A stretch of 64,000 nucleotides of DNA, taken from PALSA-612 sp963846915. GTDB taxonomy: Bacteria; Actinomycetota; Thermoleophilia; Gaiellales; Gaiellaceae. Below the pieces are notes generated by a model that was given only the letters and a program-made list of their open reading frames with translations, was not told the DNA's origin and ran no database searches. Below, piece by piece: positions 31,318 to 38,774 of this stretch. The stretch lies in the NCBI GenBank assembly GCA_963846915.1, contig CAWJXV010000009.1, forward strand, positions 1,674,001-1,738,000, given 5' to 3'. A program made the position numbers and the translations under genes. Position 1 is the first letter of the stretch; each line of letters opens with the position of its first letter.

Positions 31318-32525
31318 CAGTCGACTCCGAGCGCGGCGGCGGCGCGGACGGCGGAGGCGAGCCCATCCTCGTGGAAGCCGTTGCCGAGGTGCGCGCCGGC
31401 GTAGAGCGTATGCCCGGCCCCGGTGAGCGCCTCGACCTCGCGCTGGCCGCGCAGCGTGTCCAGCGTGTAGAGCGGATGGTCGTAGACCGTGCGCATGATC
31501 ACGCACTCGGGGTCGATCTCCTCGACGCGGTTGAGCGTGACGCAGTAGTGCTCGTCGGCGTCGAGCTGCTGGAGCCGGTTCAGGTAGTAGGTGACCGTCG
31601 GCTTGAGCGCGCCGTTCACCTGGTAGTTCCACGAGGCACGGGCGCCACGGGACCGGGGGAGGAAGCGAGCGTCCGTGTGCAGCACGGTCTCGTTGGCCGT
31701 GTAGCGGAAGGCTCCGAGTGCGCTTTGCTCCGCCGGCGACGCATCGGCAAGGAGGGCGAGCGCCTGGTCGGCGTGGGTCGCGACGACGGCCTTGTCGAAG
31801 CGGCGAGTCTCGCCGTCGTCGGTCGCCAGCTCGACGCCGTCGGCGTGGCGGCGGAGTGCGCGGACGCCGAGCCCGACGTGCGCCGTCCCGCGGAGCTGCG
31901 CGAGCAGTTCGTCCACGTAGCGGCGACTCCCGCCCGTCACCGTGCGCCAGGAGAAGCGCCCGAAGCCGAGCATGCCGTGGTGGTCGAAAAACCGGATCGC
32001 GTACGCGGCCGGGAAGTCGAGCGCCCGGTCGGGCGCGGTCGACCAGAGCGCGGAGGCAAGGGGCATGAGGAAGTGCGAGCGGAACCGCTCCGAATAGCCG
32101 TGTCTCTCGACGTACTGTCCGAGGGACAGGCCCTCGGCCGTGTCCAGCGTGGACGCGGCCGTTCGGAGCCAGCGCGTGACCTCGAGCAGGAACCGGTGGA
32201 AGCGCGGGCTGACCGCGTTCCGCGCCTGCGCGAACGGACGGCGGCCCGACCACTCGAGCCCGCAGTCGCCGCAGGCGACCGAGAACGACATCTCCGAGTC
32301 CTGCACGCCGATCCCGAGCTCGCGGAACAGCCGGCCCAGGTACGGGTAGTTCGGGGCGTTGTGGACGATGAAGCCGGTGTCGAGCCCGAGCCCGCGGTGC
32401 TGCACGGTGTTGACGTGCCCGCCCGGCCGCGTGTCGCGCTCGAACAGCTCGACGTCGTGCGCGCGCGACAGGAGATAGGCAGCGCCCAGCCCCGCCACGC
32501 CCGATCCGACTACGGCAATTCGCAT
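31314..32525 (-). CDS. FAD-dependent amine-oxidase-like oxidoreductase (lipid cluster)
   Basis: A 403-residue protein with an N-terminal Rossmann motif RIAVVGSGVAGLGAAYLLS and the ERDTRPGGHVNT sequence characteristic of the flavoproteins that accompany DUF1365 and CFA synthase. The C-terminal FAD contact is LYAGAHLGNGFHEDGLASAV. It probably oxidises or desaturates a fatty-acyl chain. It is the first gene of the operon. TAGCGG lies 6 bases before the ATG, and a TTCGA dyad just upstream separates it from the desaturase gene. Confidence 0.85.
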   Translation of the reverse strand: MRIAVVGSGVAGLGAAYLLSRAHDVELFERDTRPGGHVNTVQHRGLGLDTGFIVHNAPNYPYLGRLFRELGIGVQDSEMSFSVACGDCGLEWSGRRPFAQARNAVSPRFHRFLLEVTRWLRTAASTLDTAEGLSLGQYVERHGYSERFRSHFLMPLASALWSTAPDRALDFPAAYAIRFFDHHGMLGFGRFSWRTVTGGSRRYVDELLAQLRGTAHVGLGVRALRRHADGVELATDDGETRRFDKAVVATHADQALALLADASPAEQSALGAFRYTANETVLHTDARFLPRSRGARASWNYQVNGALKPTVTYYLNRLQQLDADEHYCVTLNRVEEIDPECVIMRTVYDHPLYTLDTLRGQREVEALTGAGHTLYAGAHLGNGFHEDGLASAVRAAAALGVDW

Positions 32526-32537
32526 GTCGAACCGCTA

Positions 32538-32553
32538 TTCGACCGAGTTCGAA
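32538..32553. promoter_or_regulatory. Dyad TTCGA-n6-TCGAA in divergent lipid promoter region
   Basis: TTCGA (32538-32542) and TCGAA (32549-32553) form a perfect inverted repeat between the FAD-oxidoreductase operon and the desaturase gene. GTCGAA and CGGTTGTC nearby look like extra half-sites. A shared regulator is inferred. Confidence 0.45.
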
Positions 32554-32592
32554 CATCGGTTGTCAAAGGCCTGGAAGATCGTCTCCCATCCG

Positions 32593-32598
32593 TACACT
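32593..32598 (+). promoter_or_regulatory. -10 element (TACACT) of desaturase gene
   Basis: TACACT lies 9 bases before GTG 32608. Confidence 0.4.
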
Positions 32599-32607
32599 GG
32601 ACCCGCC

Positions 32608-33543
32608 GTGGCGATCGCAGAGCAGAGTCAGGCGCGCGTCGGCACCGTTCGCCAGGGAACGAGCACGATCAGCCAGCTCGTCACCCTCGTCGCGGTGCTC
32701 GTCCCGCCGCTCGGAATCCTCCTCGCGATGGGCCTCCTGTGGGGCGTCGCGTTTCACTGGGTCGACGTCGCGGTGCTGGTCGTCACCTACGTGATCTGCG
32801 CCTTCGGGACGACGATCGGCTTTCACCGCTACTTCTCGCACCGGAGCTTCCAGTCCGGCTCCGGGGTCAAGGCCACACTCGCGATCCTCGGCTGCATGAC
32901 CGTCCAGGGCCCACTGACACAGTGGGTCACGGATCACCGCAAGCACCACGCGTTCTCCGACAAGGAGGGCGACCCGCACTCGCCGCACGCGGGGCACCCG
33001 GAGGGGCCCTGGGGCGCGTTCACCGGCTTCGTGCACGCGCACGTCGGCTGGATGTTCTCGAACATGGGCATGGAGCAGGGGCGCGAATACGGCAAGGATC
33101 TGTACGAGGACCGCCTGATCCGCACGATCGACCGGCTCTACCTCCTCTGGGTCGTCCTCACGCTCGGGATCCCGTTCGCGATCGGCTACGCGATCGGCGG
33201 GACGGCGCTCGGCGTCGAGGCACTCGTCTGGGGCGGCCTGATCCGCATCTTCCTCTACCAGCACGCGACCTTCTCGGTGAACTCGATCTGCCACATGTAC
33301 GGTCGCCGCGACTACCGTGCCCGCGACGAGTCGCGGAACAACTGGCTCGTCGCGTTCCTCGTCTTCGGCGAGGGCTGGCACAACAACCATCACGCGTTCC
33401 CGTCGTCCGCACGCCACGGCCTGGCCTGGTGGCAGTACGACCTGTCGTGGTGGATCATCCGCGGCCTCGAGAAGCTCGGGCTCGTCTGGGACGTGCGGCT
33501 TCCCACGGCAGAGCAGATGAGCCGCCGAGCCGAACCGGCCTAG
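32608..33543 (+). CDS. Acyl-CoA/acyl-lipid delta-9 desaturase
   Basis: A 311-residue di-iron membrane desaturase. The histidine boxes are HRYFSH (73-78), HRKHH (110-114) and HNNHH (258-262), with four membrane helices arranged around them. It introduces a double bond into saturated acyl chains, the substrate for the cyclopropane synthase of the divergent operon. GTG 32608 is chosen because of the -10 nearby; the longer frame from 32524 overlaps the divergent gene. Its stop overlaps the convergent hydrolase stop by four bases. Confidence 0.9.
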   Translation: MAIAEQSQARVGTVRQGTSTISQLVTLVAVLVPPLGILLAMGLLWGVAFHWVDVAVLVVTYVICAFGTTIGFHRYFSHRSFQSGSGVKATLAILGCMTVQGPLTQWVTDHRKHHAFSDKEGDPHSPHAGHPEGPWGAFTGFVHAHVGWMFSNMGMEQGREYGKDLYEDRLIRTIDRLYLLWVVLTLGIPFAIGYAIGGTALGVEALVWGGLIRIFLYQHATFSVNSICHMYGRRDYRARDESRNNWLVAFLVFGEGWHNNHHAFPSSARHGLAWWQYDLSWWIIRGLEKLGLVWDVRLPTAEQMSRRAEPA

Positions 33544-34187
33544 CTAGGCGTCTCGAAGCGCCGCAGTACGTCGCCGACGAGCTCGGTCCAGCGGTGGGCG
33601 CGCGGGAGTCGGACGACCCCACCCCCGGGAGAGCGCACGGCGAGTCCATGGACCGCCCCCGGGATCGTCGTGTACGAGCCCTCGGCGCCCGCGGCCAGGG
33701 CGCGGTCGAAGCCGCGGCGCGAGCTCGACGGGCTCACGCCCGGGATGCCCGGGAGCCAGCGGTCCAGAGCTCCGTGGATGACATCGAGACGCTTGCCGCG
33801 GAGCGTCGAGACGTCGAGCCGGTCGGGGATCCACGGCCCGAGGCCGAGCACGCCCTCCACCTCGGGCTCGTCGGCTGCGGCGATCGAGACGGCGCCGCCC
33901 ATCGAGAAGCCGAGGAGGAGCGTCCGCTCGCCGCCGAGGCGCTCGATCGCGGCCCGCGCGTCGTCGATGCACAGGTCGAGCCGCTTCCACGACTTGACGC
34001 GGTAGCGGACCTCGCCGAACCGGAGCCCGCGGAGCTCGGGCGCGAGCCGCTTCACGAGCCACTCGAGCGTCGCGCTCCACGTGCCCGGCACCTCGTGCGC
34101 CTGCCCGCCGTTCACGCACACGACGGCCCGCGCTCCGTCGCCGGTCACGCGTATGGCAGCGCCTGTTGCGAGCTGCTCGGTCCCCAT
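33540..34187 (-). CDS. Alpha/beta hydrolase, small (dienelactone-hydrolase-like)
   Basis: A 215-residue protein. The nucleophile elbow is LGFSMGGAVS, an acidic residue lies in IHGALDRWLPG, and the histidine in PGAVHGLAVR, so a complete Ser-Asp-His triad is available. It resembles short alpha/beta hydrolases annotated as dienelactone hydrolase-like. Convergent with the desaturase and divergent from the AhpD-like gene. Substrate unknown. Confidence 0.8.
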   Translation of the reverse strand: MGTEQLATGAAIRVTGDGARAVVCVNGGQAHEVPGTWSATLEWLVKRLAPELRGLRFGEVRYRVKSWKRLDLCIDDARAAIERLGGERTLLLGFSMGGAVSIAAADEPEVEGVLGLGPWIPDRLDVSTLRGKRLDVIHGALDRWLPGIPGVSPSSSRRGFDRALAAGAEGSYTTIPGAVHGLAVRSPGGGVVRLPRAHRWTELVGDVLRRFETPS

Positions 34188-34223
34188 GCCCTATCTTCGC
34201 CAGAGCCGCCGAAGCGGTGCGGT

Positions 34224-34229
34224 TACACT
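34224..34229 (+). promoter_or_regulatory. -10 element (TACACT) of AhpD-like gene
   Basis: TACACT lies 6 bases before GTG 34236. Confidence 0.5.
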
Positions 34230-34235
34230 CGTCGC

Positions 34236-34811
34236 GTGGCGATCGAGACCGAGCCGATCTGCTGGCTGCACGTACCGGGCGAGGACGAGGTCGGCGAGGA
34301 GGTCACCGATCTCTGGGCGACGCCGCTCGAGAAGCTCGGCTTCGTTCCCAACGTGCTCCGCGTCTACGCGATCCGACCGCGGCACTTGCAGCTCTGGAAC
34401 GCGTTCTACGACGACCTGATGCGCGGCGAGTCGGGCCTGACGAAGGCGCAGCGGGAGATGATCGCGGTCGTCGTCTCGACGACGAACCGCTGCCACTACT
34501 GCATCGTCTCGCACTCCGCCGCCCTGCGGAAGCTGACCGGCGATCCGCTGCTCGTCGAGCAGCTCGCCACGAACCATGCGTACGCCCGCGTCGAGTCGAA
34601 GGAGCGCGCGATGCTCGACTTCGCGGTCAAGCTCACCGAGCGGTCGTCGTCGTGCACCGAGGCGGATGTCGAAGCGCTGCGCGAAGCGGGCTGGACGGAC
34701 GAGGACGTGATGGACATCGCCGAGGTGGCGGCGATGTTCAACTTCACGAACCGGCTCGCGAGCGGCCTCGGCTGGCGGCCGAACGACGAGTACGTCTCCC
34801 TGGGCAGATAA
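34236..34811 (+). CDS. AhpD-like (carboxymuconolactone decarboxylase-type) peroxidase-related protein
   Basis: A 191-residue helical protein with the catalytic signature NRCHYCIVSHSAAL (C86, C89, H93), the redox CxxC of alkylhydroperoxidase AhpD, and EKLGFVPNVLRVYAIRP typical of the peroxidase-related subgroup. It probably reduces peroxides with help of a thiol or lipoyl donor. The start is fixed by the leaderless promoter. It converges on the LLM oxidoreductase through a palindromic element. Confidence 0.88.
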   Translation: MAIETEPICWLHVPGEDEVGEEVTDLWATPLEKLGFVPNVLRVYAIRPRHLQLWNAFYDDLMRGESGLTKAQREMIAVVVSTTNRCHYCIVSHSAALRKLTGDPLLVEQLATNHAYARVESKERAMLDFAVKLTERSSSCTEADVEALREAGWTDEDVMDIAEVAAMFNFTNRLASGLGWRPNDEYVSLGR

Positions 34812-34816
34812 GAGCT

Positions 34817-34849
34817 GAATCGGAGCAGACTTAAGTCTGTCCCCGATTC
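34817..34849. repeat. REP-like 33-bp palindrome
   Basis: GAATCGG and CCGATTC flank a perfect core AGACTTAAGTCT; the two halves differ at two positions only. It covers the end of the LLM gene and follows the AhpD stop. The GGGGACAGACTTAAGTCTG type resembles REP palindromes linked to RAYT transposases, from memory. It may act as a two-way terminator. Confidence 0.55.
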
Positions 34850-35607
34850 CGTCTTTGGTCGCGCCACTCGACGAGCTTCTGCAGCGGCTCGAGGTCGAAG
34901 TCCGGGCCGCCCGCGCCGACGACGAGATGGGTGACGCCGATCCCGACGTAGTCGTCGAGCTTGTCGAGTGCGTCGTGGACGAACGTCGAGCGCTCGATCT
35001 CCTTCGGGTCGCGTCCCACCTTCGCGCACCAGTCGTCGAGGACGGCGCACTTGTGGCGCATCGTTTCGAGGTCGCCGATCCCGTGCCAGACGTCCGCGTG
35101 CTCGGCCGTGATCCTGAGCGTCACCTTCTCGCCGCCGCCGCCGATCAGGATCGGGATCCGGCGAGTCGGCGGTGGGTTGAGCTTCCCGAAGCGCTCCTTG
35201 ATCACGGGCAGCGCCGCGTCAAGCGCCCGCAGGCGGCTGCCGGCGGTGCCGAAGTCGTAGCCGTACTCGTCGAAGTCGCGCTGAAACCAGCCCGAGCCGA
35301 TCCCGAGGAAGTGCCGGCCGGCCGAGATGTGGTCGATCGTCCGGGTCATGTCGGCGAGCAGGTTCGGGTTGCGGTAGGCGTTGCAGATCACGAGCGCGCC
35401 GAATTCGACGCGCTCGGTCGCCTCCGCCATCGCGGCGAGCAGGGTCAGGCACTCGAAGTGCTTGCCGTCCGCGCCGCCGAAGAGCGGGAAGAAGTGATCC
35501 CACGTGAACAGCGTGTCGGCGCCCATATCCTCCGCGCGCAGCCAGGCCTCGCGCATCGGCTTGAAGTCGCCGTGCTGCGGCCGTACCGCTACCCCGACCC
35601 GGATCAC
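34831..35607 (-). CDS. LLM-class (probably F420-dependent) oxidoreductase
   Basis: A 258-residue luciferase-like TIM barrel. Key segments are DTLFTWDHFFPLFG, ISAGRHFLGIGSGWFQRDFDEYG and IPILIGGGGEKVTLRI, characteristic of actinobacterial F420-dependent LLM proteins. The electron carrier is inferred from the family. Its last codons lie inside the 33-bp palindrome. TAGCGT lies 8 bases before GTG 35607. Neighbouring Rieske and cupin genes suggest catabolic or detoxifying oxidations. Confidence 0.85.
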   Translation of the reverse strand: MIRVGVAVRPQHGDFKPMREAWLRAEDMGADTLFTWDHFFPLFGGADGKHFECLTLLAAMAEATERVEFGALVICNAYRNPNLLADMTRTIDHISAGRHFLGIGSGWFQRDFDEYGYDFGTAGSRLRALDAALPVIKERFGKLNPPPTRRIPILIGGGGEKVTLRITAEHADVWHGIGDLETMRHKCAVLDDWCAKVGRDPKEIERSTFVHDALDKLDDYVGIGVTHLVVGAGGPDFDLEPLQKLVEWRDQRRNRGQT

Positions 35608-35635
35608 GGGCGCGAACGCTACCTATGCCGTCCGG

Positions 35636-35992
35636 TCAGGCGAAGTACGTGTCCTCGTGCCGGTACGGCGGCGAGCAGCAGCAGAGGAACAGAAGCTCCG
35701 CCTGGCCGGCCGTGATCTGGTGCCAGGCACCCGCCGGGATCACGATCGCGTCGCCGACGCCGACCGCCACGCGCTCGCCGTCGATCTCCATCTCGCCCGC
35801 GCCCTCGAGCACGTAGTAGAACTCCTCGCTTTCCACGTGGTAGTGGCGCTCCGTCGCCTGGCCCGGCTCGAGCGTCGCCTCGGCGAGGCTCTGCGAGCGG
35901 ACGGGCGCCGTCGTCAGCCCGAGGAGCTCGCGGATCGTGCTCCCATCCTTGGTCGTGAACGGCTCGGCGCGGTCGCGGGCGCGGATCTCCAC
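35636..35992 (-). CDS. Cupin-domain protein
   Basis: A 118-residue protein with motif 1 RHYHVESEEFYYVLEGAGEM and motif 2 IPAGAWHQITAG, a complete small metal-binding cupin. Three consecutive cysteines (LFLCCCSPPYRHED) near the end are unusual. GTG 35992 is preferred because TAGCGT lies 7 bases upstream; GTG 35995 is adjacent. It is divergent from the Rieske oxygenase gene, whose start is 36 bp away, so the two probably share control. Confidence 0.8.
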   Translation of the reverse strand: MEIRARDRAEPFTTKDGSTIRELLGLTTAPVRSQSLAEATLEPGQATERHYHVESEEFYYVLEGAGEMEIDGERVAVGVGDAIVIPAGAWHQITAGQAELLFLCCCSPPYRHEDTYFA

Positions 35993-36015
35993 CACACGGA
36001 CGCTAGCCGAGGCGT

Positions 36016-36021
36016 CACAAT
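36016..36021 (+). promoter_or_regulatory. -10 element (CACAAT) of Rieske gene
   Basis: CACAAT lies 6 bases before GTG 36028. The -10 TAGCGT (36000-36005) of the divergent cupin is 10 bases away. Confidence 0.45.
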
Positions 36022-36027
36022 CGCGAG

Positions 36028-37074
36028 GTGAGCACGATCGCGCGCGCCGAGCACGCCCGGACGTTCCCGTGGGAGTGGTACGTGTCGCCCGACGTGCTCC
36101 GCCGCGAGCAGGAGCTCGTCTTCCGCGACGCATGGCACTACGCGGGGCCGCTCGAATGGGCGGCCGAGCCGGGCGACCGCTTTCCGTGCCAGGCGGGGCA
36201 GGCGCCCGTGATCGTCGTCCGCGACCGGGGGGAGACCCTGCGCGCGTTCCTGAACGTCTGCCGCCACCGCGGCTCCGTGATCGTCAAGGAGCGCGGGCGG
36301 CGCGAGACGCTCCAGTGCCCGTACCACGCCTGGACGTACGGTCTCGACGGGTCGCTGCGCTCGGCGCCACGGTCGGAGCGAGAAGTGGACTTCGATCCGT
36401 GCGAGCTCTCGCTACGGCCGGTGCTCGTCGACACCTGGGGGCCGTTCGTGTTCGTGAACACGGATCTCTCCGCGGCGCCGCTCGCAGACAGCCTGGGGGC
36501 GCTGCCCGGGCTGATCGACCCGAACGGGCTCGTGTTCCGCGAGCGGGTCGGGGCGTCCCTCGAGGCGAACTGGAAGGTGGCCGTCGAGAACTATCTCGAG
36601 TGCTACCACTGCCCCGTCGCGCACAAGGCCTTCACCGCGCTCGTCGACGTCGATCCCGACTCCTACCGGCTCGAGGCGGCCGACGGCCTCTTGAGCCAGT
36701 ACGGCGCGCGCCGGAACGGCCCGGACGACGGCAGCGACACAGCCTGCCAGTTCCACCTCGTCTGGCCGGCGCTGAAGGTGATCGTCTATCCCGGCGCGGC
36801 GAATCTCTCGCTCGGCCCTGTGTGGCCGGAAGGCACCGAGCGCTCGGCCGGCTTCCTCGACTACTTCTTCGGCGCCGACGTTGCCGAGCAGACCCAGCGC
36901 GAGCTGATCGAGTTCGACGATCAGGTGGGGTTGGAAGACCGTGAGCTCGTCGAAACCGTGCAGCGGGGGCTCCGCTCGGGGCTGATCGACCGGGGACGGC
37001 TGCTGCTCGACAGCGAGTCGCTCATCGGCGCCTTCCAGGAGCGCGTCGCGGCCTCGCTGGGCGAGACTTTGTAA
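36028..37074 (+). CDS. Rieske non-haem iron oxygenase, alpha-subunit type
   Basis: A 348-residue protein. The Rieske 2Fe-2S ligands are C78-H80 (CRH) and C97-H100 (CPYH). The mononuclear iron site is NYLECYHCPVAHKAF (H194, H199) with an acidic ligand further on. It resembles choline/carnitine-type or ring-hydroxylating monooxygenases that oxidise small quaternary amines or aromatic acids. No reductase or ferredoxin gene is next to it, so electrons must come from elsewhere. Confidence 0.9.
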   Translation: MSTIARAEHARTFPWEWYVSPDVLRREQELVFRDAWHYAGPLEWAAEPGDRFPCQAGQAPVIVVRDRGETLRAFLNVCRHRGSVIVKERGRRETLQCPYHAWTYGLDGSLRSAPRSEREVDFDPCELSLRPVLVDTWGPFVFVNTDLSAAPLADSLGALPGLIDPNGLVFRERVGASLEANWKVAVENYLECYHCPVAHKAFTALVDVDPDSYRLEAADGLLSQYGARRNGPDDGSDTACQFHLVWPALKVIVYPGAANLSLGPVWPEGTERSAGFLDYFFGADVAEQTQRELIEFDDQVGLEDRELVETVQRGLRSGLIDRGRLLLDSESLIGAFQERVAASLGETL

Positions 37075-37275
37075 CACAACACATACCAGAAGCAACGCTC
37101 CCTTAATCTGCGCGATTCCCGCAATTTGCAGGAGCGTTTTGCACCTTCTCCGACAGTGACTTCAGGTCCCGCTGCTACGGTGCCGACAAGCAAGTGACAA
37201 AACTAGCGGCGGCTGCACCGGTCTGGTGGGCCGGAGCCGGGTCGTCGCGAGGGTGTGTGTTCAAGAGGAGGCAGT
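37075..37275 (+). promoter_or_regulatory. Structured leader of lysozyme-like gene
   Basis: About 200 non-coding bases. AACGCTCC (37092) and GGAGCGTT (37131) can pair across about 30 bases downstream of the Rieske gene. TACGGT near 37177 is a possible -10, giving a leader of roughly 90 bases with nested GGCT/AGCC and CCGG/CCGG stems. Leaders of secreted cell-wall hydrolases in actinobacteria often hold c-di-AMP (ydaO) riboswitches. I cannot confirm one here. Confidence 0.35.
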
Positions 37276-37912
37276 GTGCACGTGAGCAGATCACGGGCGC
37301 TGCTGCTTGTCGCCGTCGTGGGACTGGCAGGAGCACTCTCGGCAGCAGCGGTACTCGCGCCACAGCAGGCGGAGGCCAACAGGTCGAGCGCCAGGCAGGC
37401 GAGTGTCGTGAAGCACGCGACCGTCATCAGGCACGCCAGCAAGGCGCGCCGGATCATGGTCGTGGCGCAGCTGCAGCAGACGCTCGGCGGGATCCACGCC
37501 GCCCGAGATCGGGCGTGGCGCTGGCAGGACGTGATGTCGACGCCGAGGTCGCGGTATGTGGCGTCCGCCGAGCATTCGCCGAGCCTCGCCTATCGCCGGA
37601 TGGTGCCTCGGGCTCTGGACGACGCGCGCGCAAGCGGTCCAGCGCACGGCGCAGAATCCGCCGCGGCTCAAGGAGTGGCTCTGCATTCACCACTACGAGG
37701 GCGCGTGGAACGACCCGAACGCCCCGTACTACGGCGGGCTGCAGATGGACCGGTCGTTCATGCAGGCATACGGCCCCACACTCCTGCGCCACAAGGGCAC
37801 GGCCGACCGCTGGACGCCGCTCGAGCAGATCTGGGTGGCCGAGCGCGCGTTCGAGTCGGGGCGCGGTTTCTACCCGTGGCCGAACACTGCCAGGTGGTGC
37901 GGGCTCATCTAG
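37276..37912 (+). pseudogene. Secreted lysozyme/transglycosylase-like protein, frameshifted
   Basis: The first frame starts at GTG 37276, with AAGAGGAGG just upstream, and gives a signal peptide (SRALLLVAVVGLAGALSAAA) then a basic linker up to SPSLAYRR at about 37600. The expected continuation WxLGLW, then WLCIHHYEGAWNDPNAPYYG...GLQMD and WVAERAFESGRGFYPWPNTA, is found in the next frame to 37912. The C-terminal part is the lysozyme-like domain common in Thermoleophilia secreted proteins. One extra A at about 37600 explains the break. It could be a true mutation or a sequence error. Confidence 0.75.
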
Positions 37913-37939
37913 CTCGTTCCTTCGCCGGGCCTCGTCGCT

Positions 37940-38392
37940 TCAGTGGCCGACGACCTGGACGATCCAGCGGCGGTCGCGTTCGCGGTCGAGTTCGATGAAG
38001 AGGACGCGCTGCCACTCGCCGAGCTGTAGCTCGGCATTCCGGATCGGCACCGACTCGCCCGCGCCGCCGAGCAGCATCGCCATGCAGTGCGAGTGGCCGT
38101 TGCCCTTGTCCATGTCCTCCGGGCAGATGTTCTCGGTGCGGCGATCCCAGTCGTCGTGCGCGTAGTAGCTGTCAGGAGGGCAGAGCCGGCGAAGGAGCCC
38201 GCTGAAGTCCTCGAGGAAGCCTTGCTCGAACTCGTTCACGCGGACGCAGCAGGTCGTGTGCGGCGAGTAGATGCAGACGATGCCGTCCTGTACGCCGCTT
38301 TCCCTGACCGCCTCCGTGACCTCGTCGGTGATGTCGCGGACCGCGAGCCAGCCCACGGTCCGAAGGTGCGTCTCGCGCTGAAAGACCTTCAC
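37940..38392 (-). CDS. yjbQ: YjbQ-family (UPF0047) protein
   Basis: A 150-residue protein with the family motifs GIVCIYSPHTTCCVRVNE, YAHDDWDRRTENICPEDM, NGHSHCMAMLLG and GEWQRVLFIELDRERDRRW. YjbQ proteins show weak thiamine-phosphate-synthase activity in vitro and bind metal through the conserved His and Asp; the true role is not settled. A single-gene unit, convergent with the lysozyme-like gene. Confidence 0.92.
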   Translation of the reverse strand: MKVFQRETHLRTVGWLAVRDITDEVTEAVRESGVQDGIVCIYSPHTTCCVRVNEFEQGFLEDFSGLLRRLCPPDSYYAHDDWDRRTENICPEDMDKGNGHSHCMAMLLGGAGESVPIRNAELQLGEWQRVLFIELDRERDRRWIVQVVGH

Positions 38393-38474
38393 TCCGGTTC
38401 CTCCTCGTCGCTCTCGGCCGACATTCTGACGATTCGCGGGGCCGGTGTCACCTGCGCGCTAGCTTCTGCCGTCC

Positions 38475-38508
38475 GGCCCCGTAGCTCAGCTGGTCAGAGC
38501 AGCGGACT
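38475..38508 (+). pseudogene. Orphan 5' half of tRNA(CAU)
   Basis: From 38478 to 38508, 31 bases are identical to positions 4-34 of the complete tRNA gene 191 bp downstream, covering part of the acceptor strand, the D arm and the anticodon 5' strand. Identity stops just before the anticodon, and no 3' half follows. This is a duplication or recombination scar. Confidence 0.8.
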
Positions 38509-38552
38509 TTGCCGGCTGGTCGCAAGCCTCCAGCCGCCTTGCCTTTGGGTGC

Positions 38553-38655
38553 GGGCGTGGGTGAGCCGCGCCCGCCGTGTCGGTTGCGGCGGCGCTTGGT
38601 GAGTGCCGGTGTGGGTGGGTGTGCCGCGTCGGTCGGGGCGGCGCTTGGGTAGCCT
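38553..38655 (+). repeat. Two imperfect tandem copies of a ~50-bp GC-rich unit
   Basis: GTGTCGGTTGCGGCGGCGCT (38577) and GCGTCGGTCGGGGCGGCGCT (38627) lie in equivalent places of two adjacent units, each preceded by a GTGGGTG-rich stretch. They fill the space between the tRNA half and the intact tRNA. Confidence 0.5.
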
Positions 38656-38665
38656 CCCCCGGGTC

Positions 38666-38739
38666 GGGCCCGTAGCTCAGCTGGTCAGAGCAGCGGACTC
38701 ATAATCCGCCGGTCCTAGGTTCGAGTCCTAGCGGGCCCT
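38666..38739 (+). tRNA. tRNA with CAU anticodon (Ile2 or Met)
   Basis: A complete cloverleaf. The acceptor is GGGCCCG/CGGGCCC, the D arm GCTC/GAGC, the anticodon arm GCGGA-CTCATAA-TCCGC with anticodon CAT, and the T arm CTAGG-TTCGAGT-CCTAG. CCA is not encoded and the discriminator base is T, which is unusual. C4-G69 and C5-G68 fit the lysidine-modified tRNA-Ile2 rules of E. coli better than elongator Met, but this is only suggestive. Confidence 0.9.
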
Positions 38740-38740
38740 T

Positions 38741-38774
38741 AGGAGGAAGCCCTGCAAATGCAAGGCTTCCTCCT
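38741..38774 (+). terminator. Strong hairpin after tRNA
   Basis: AGGAGGAAGCC and GGCTTCCTCCT form a perfect 11-bp stem, extended by TGCA/TGCA in the loop. It begins two bases after the tRNA and most likely ends its transcript, though the T-run is weak. Confidence 0.65.

Noticed and set aside
31185..34811. 1208-codon frame ending in the AhpD-like protein
   Set aside because: Only the last 191 codons encode a protein; the rest is antisense to the FAD and hydrolase genes and out of frame with the desaturase.
38553..38655. Possible CRISPR-like array beside the tRNA
   Set aside because: There are only two imperfect tandem units and no regular spacers.
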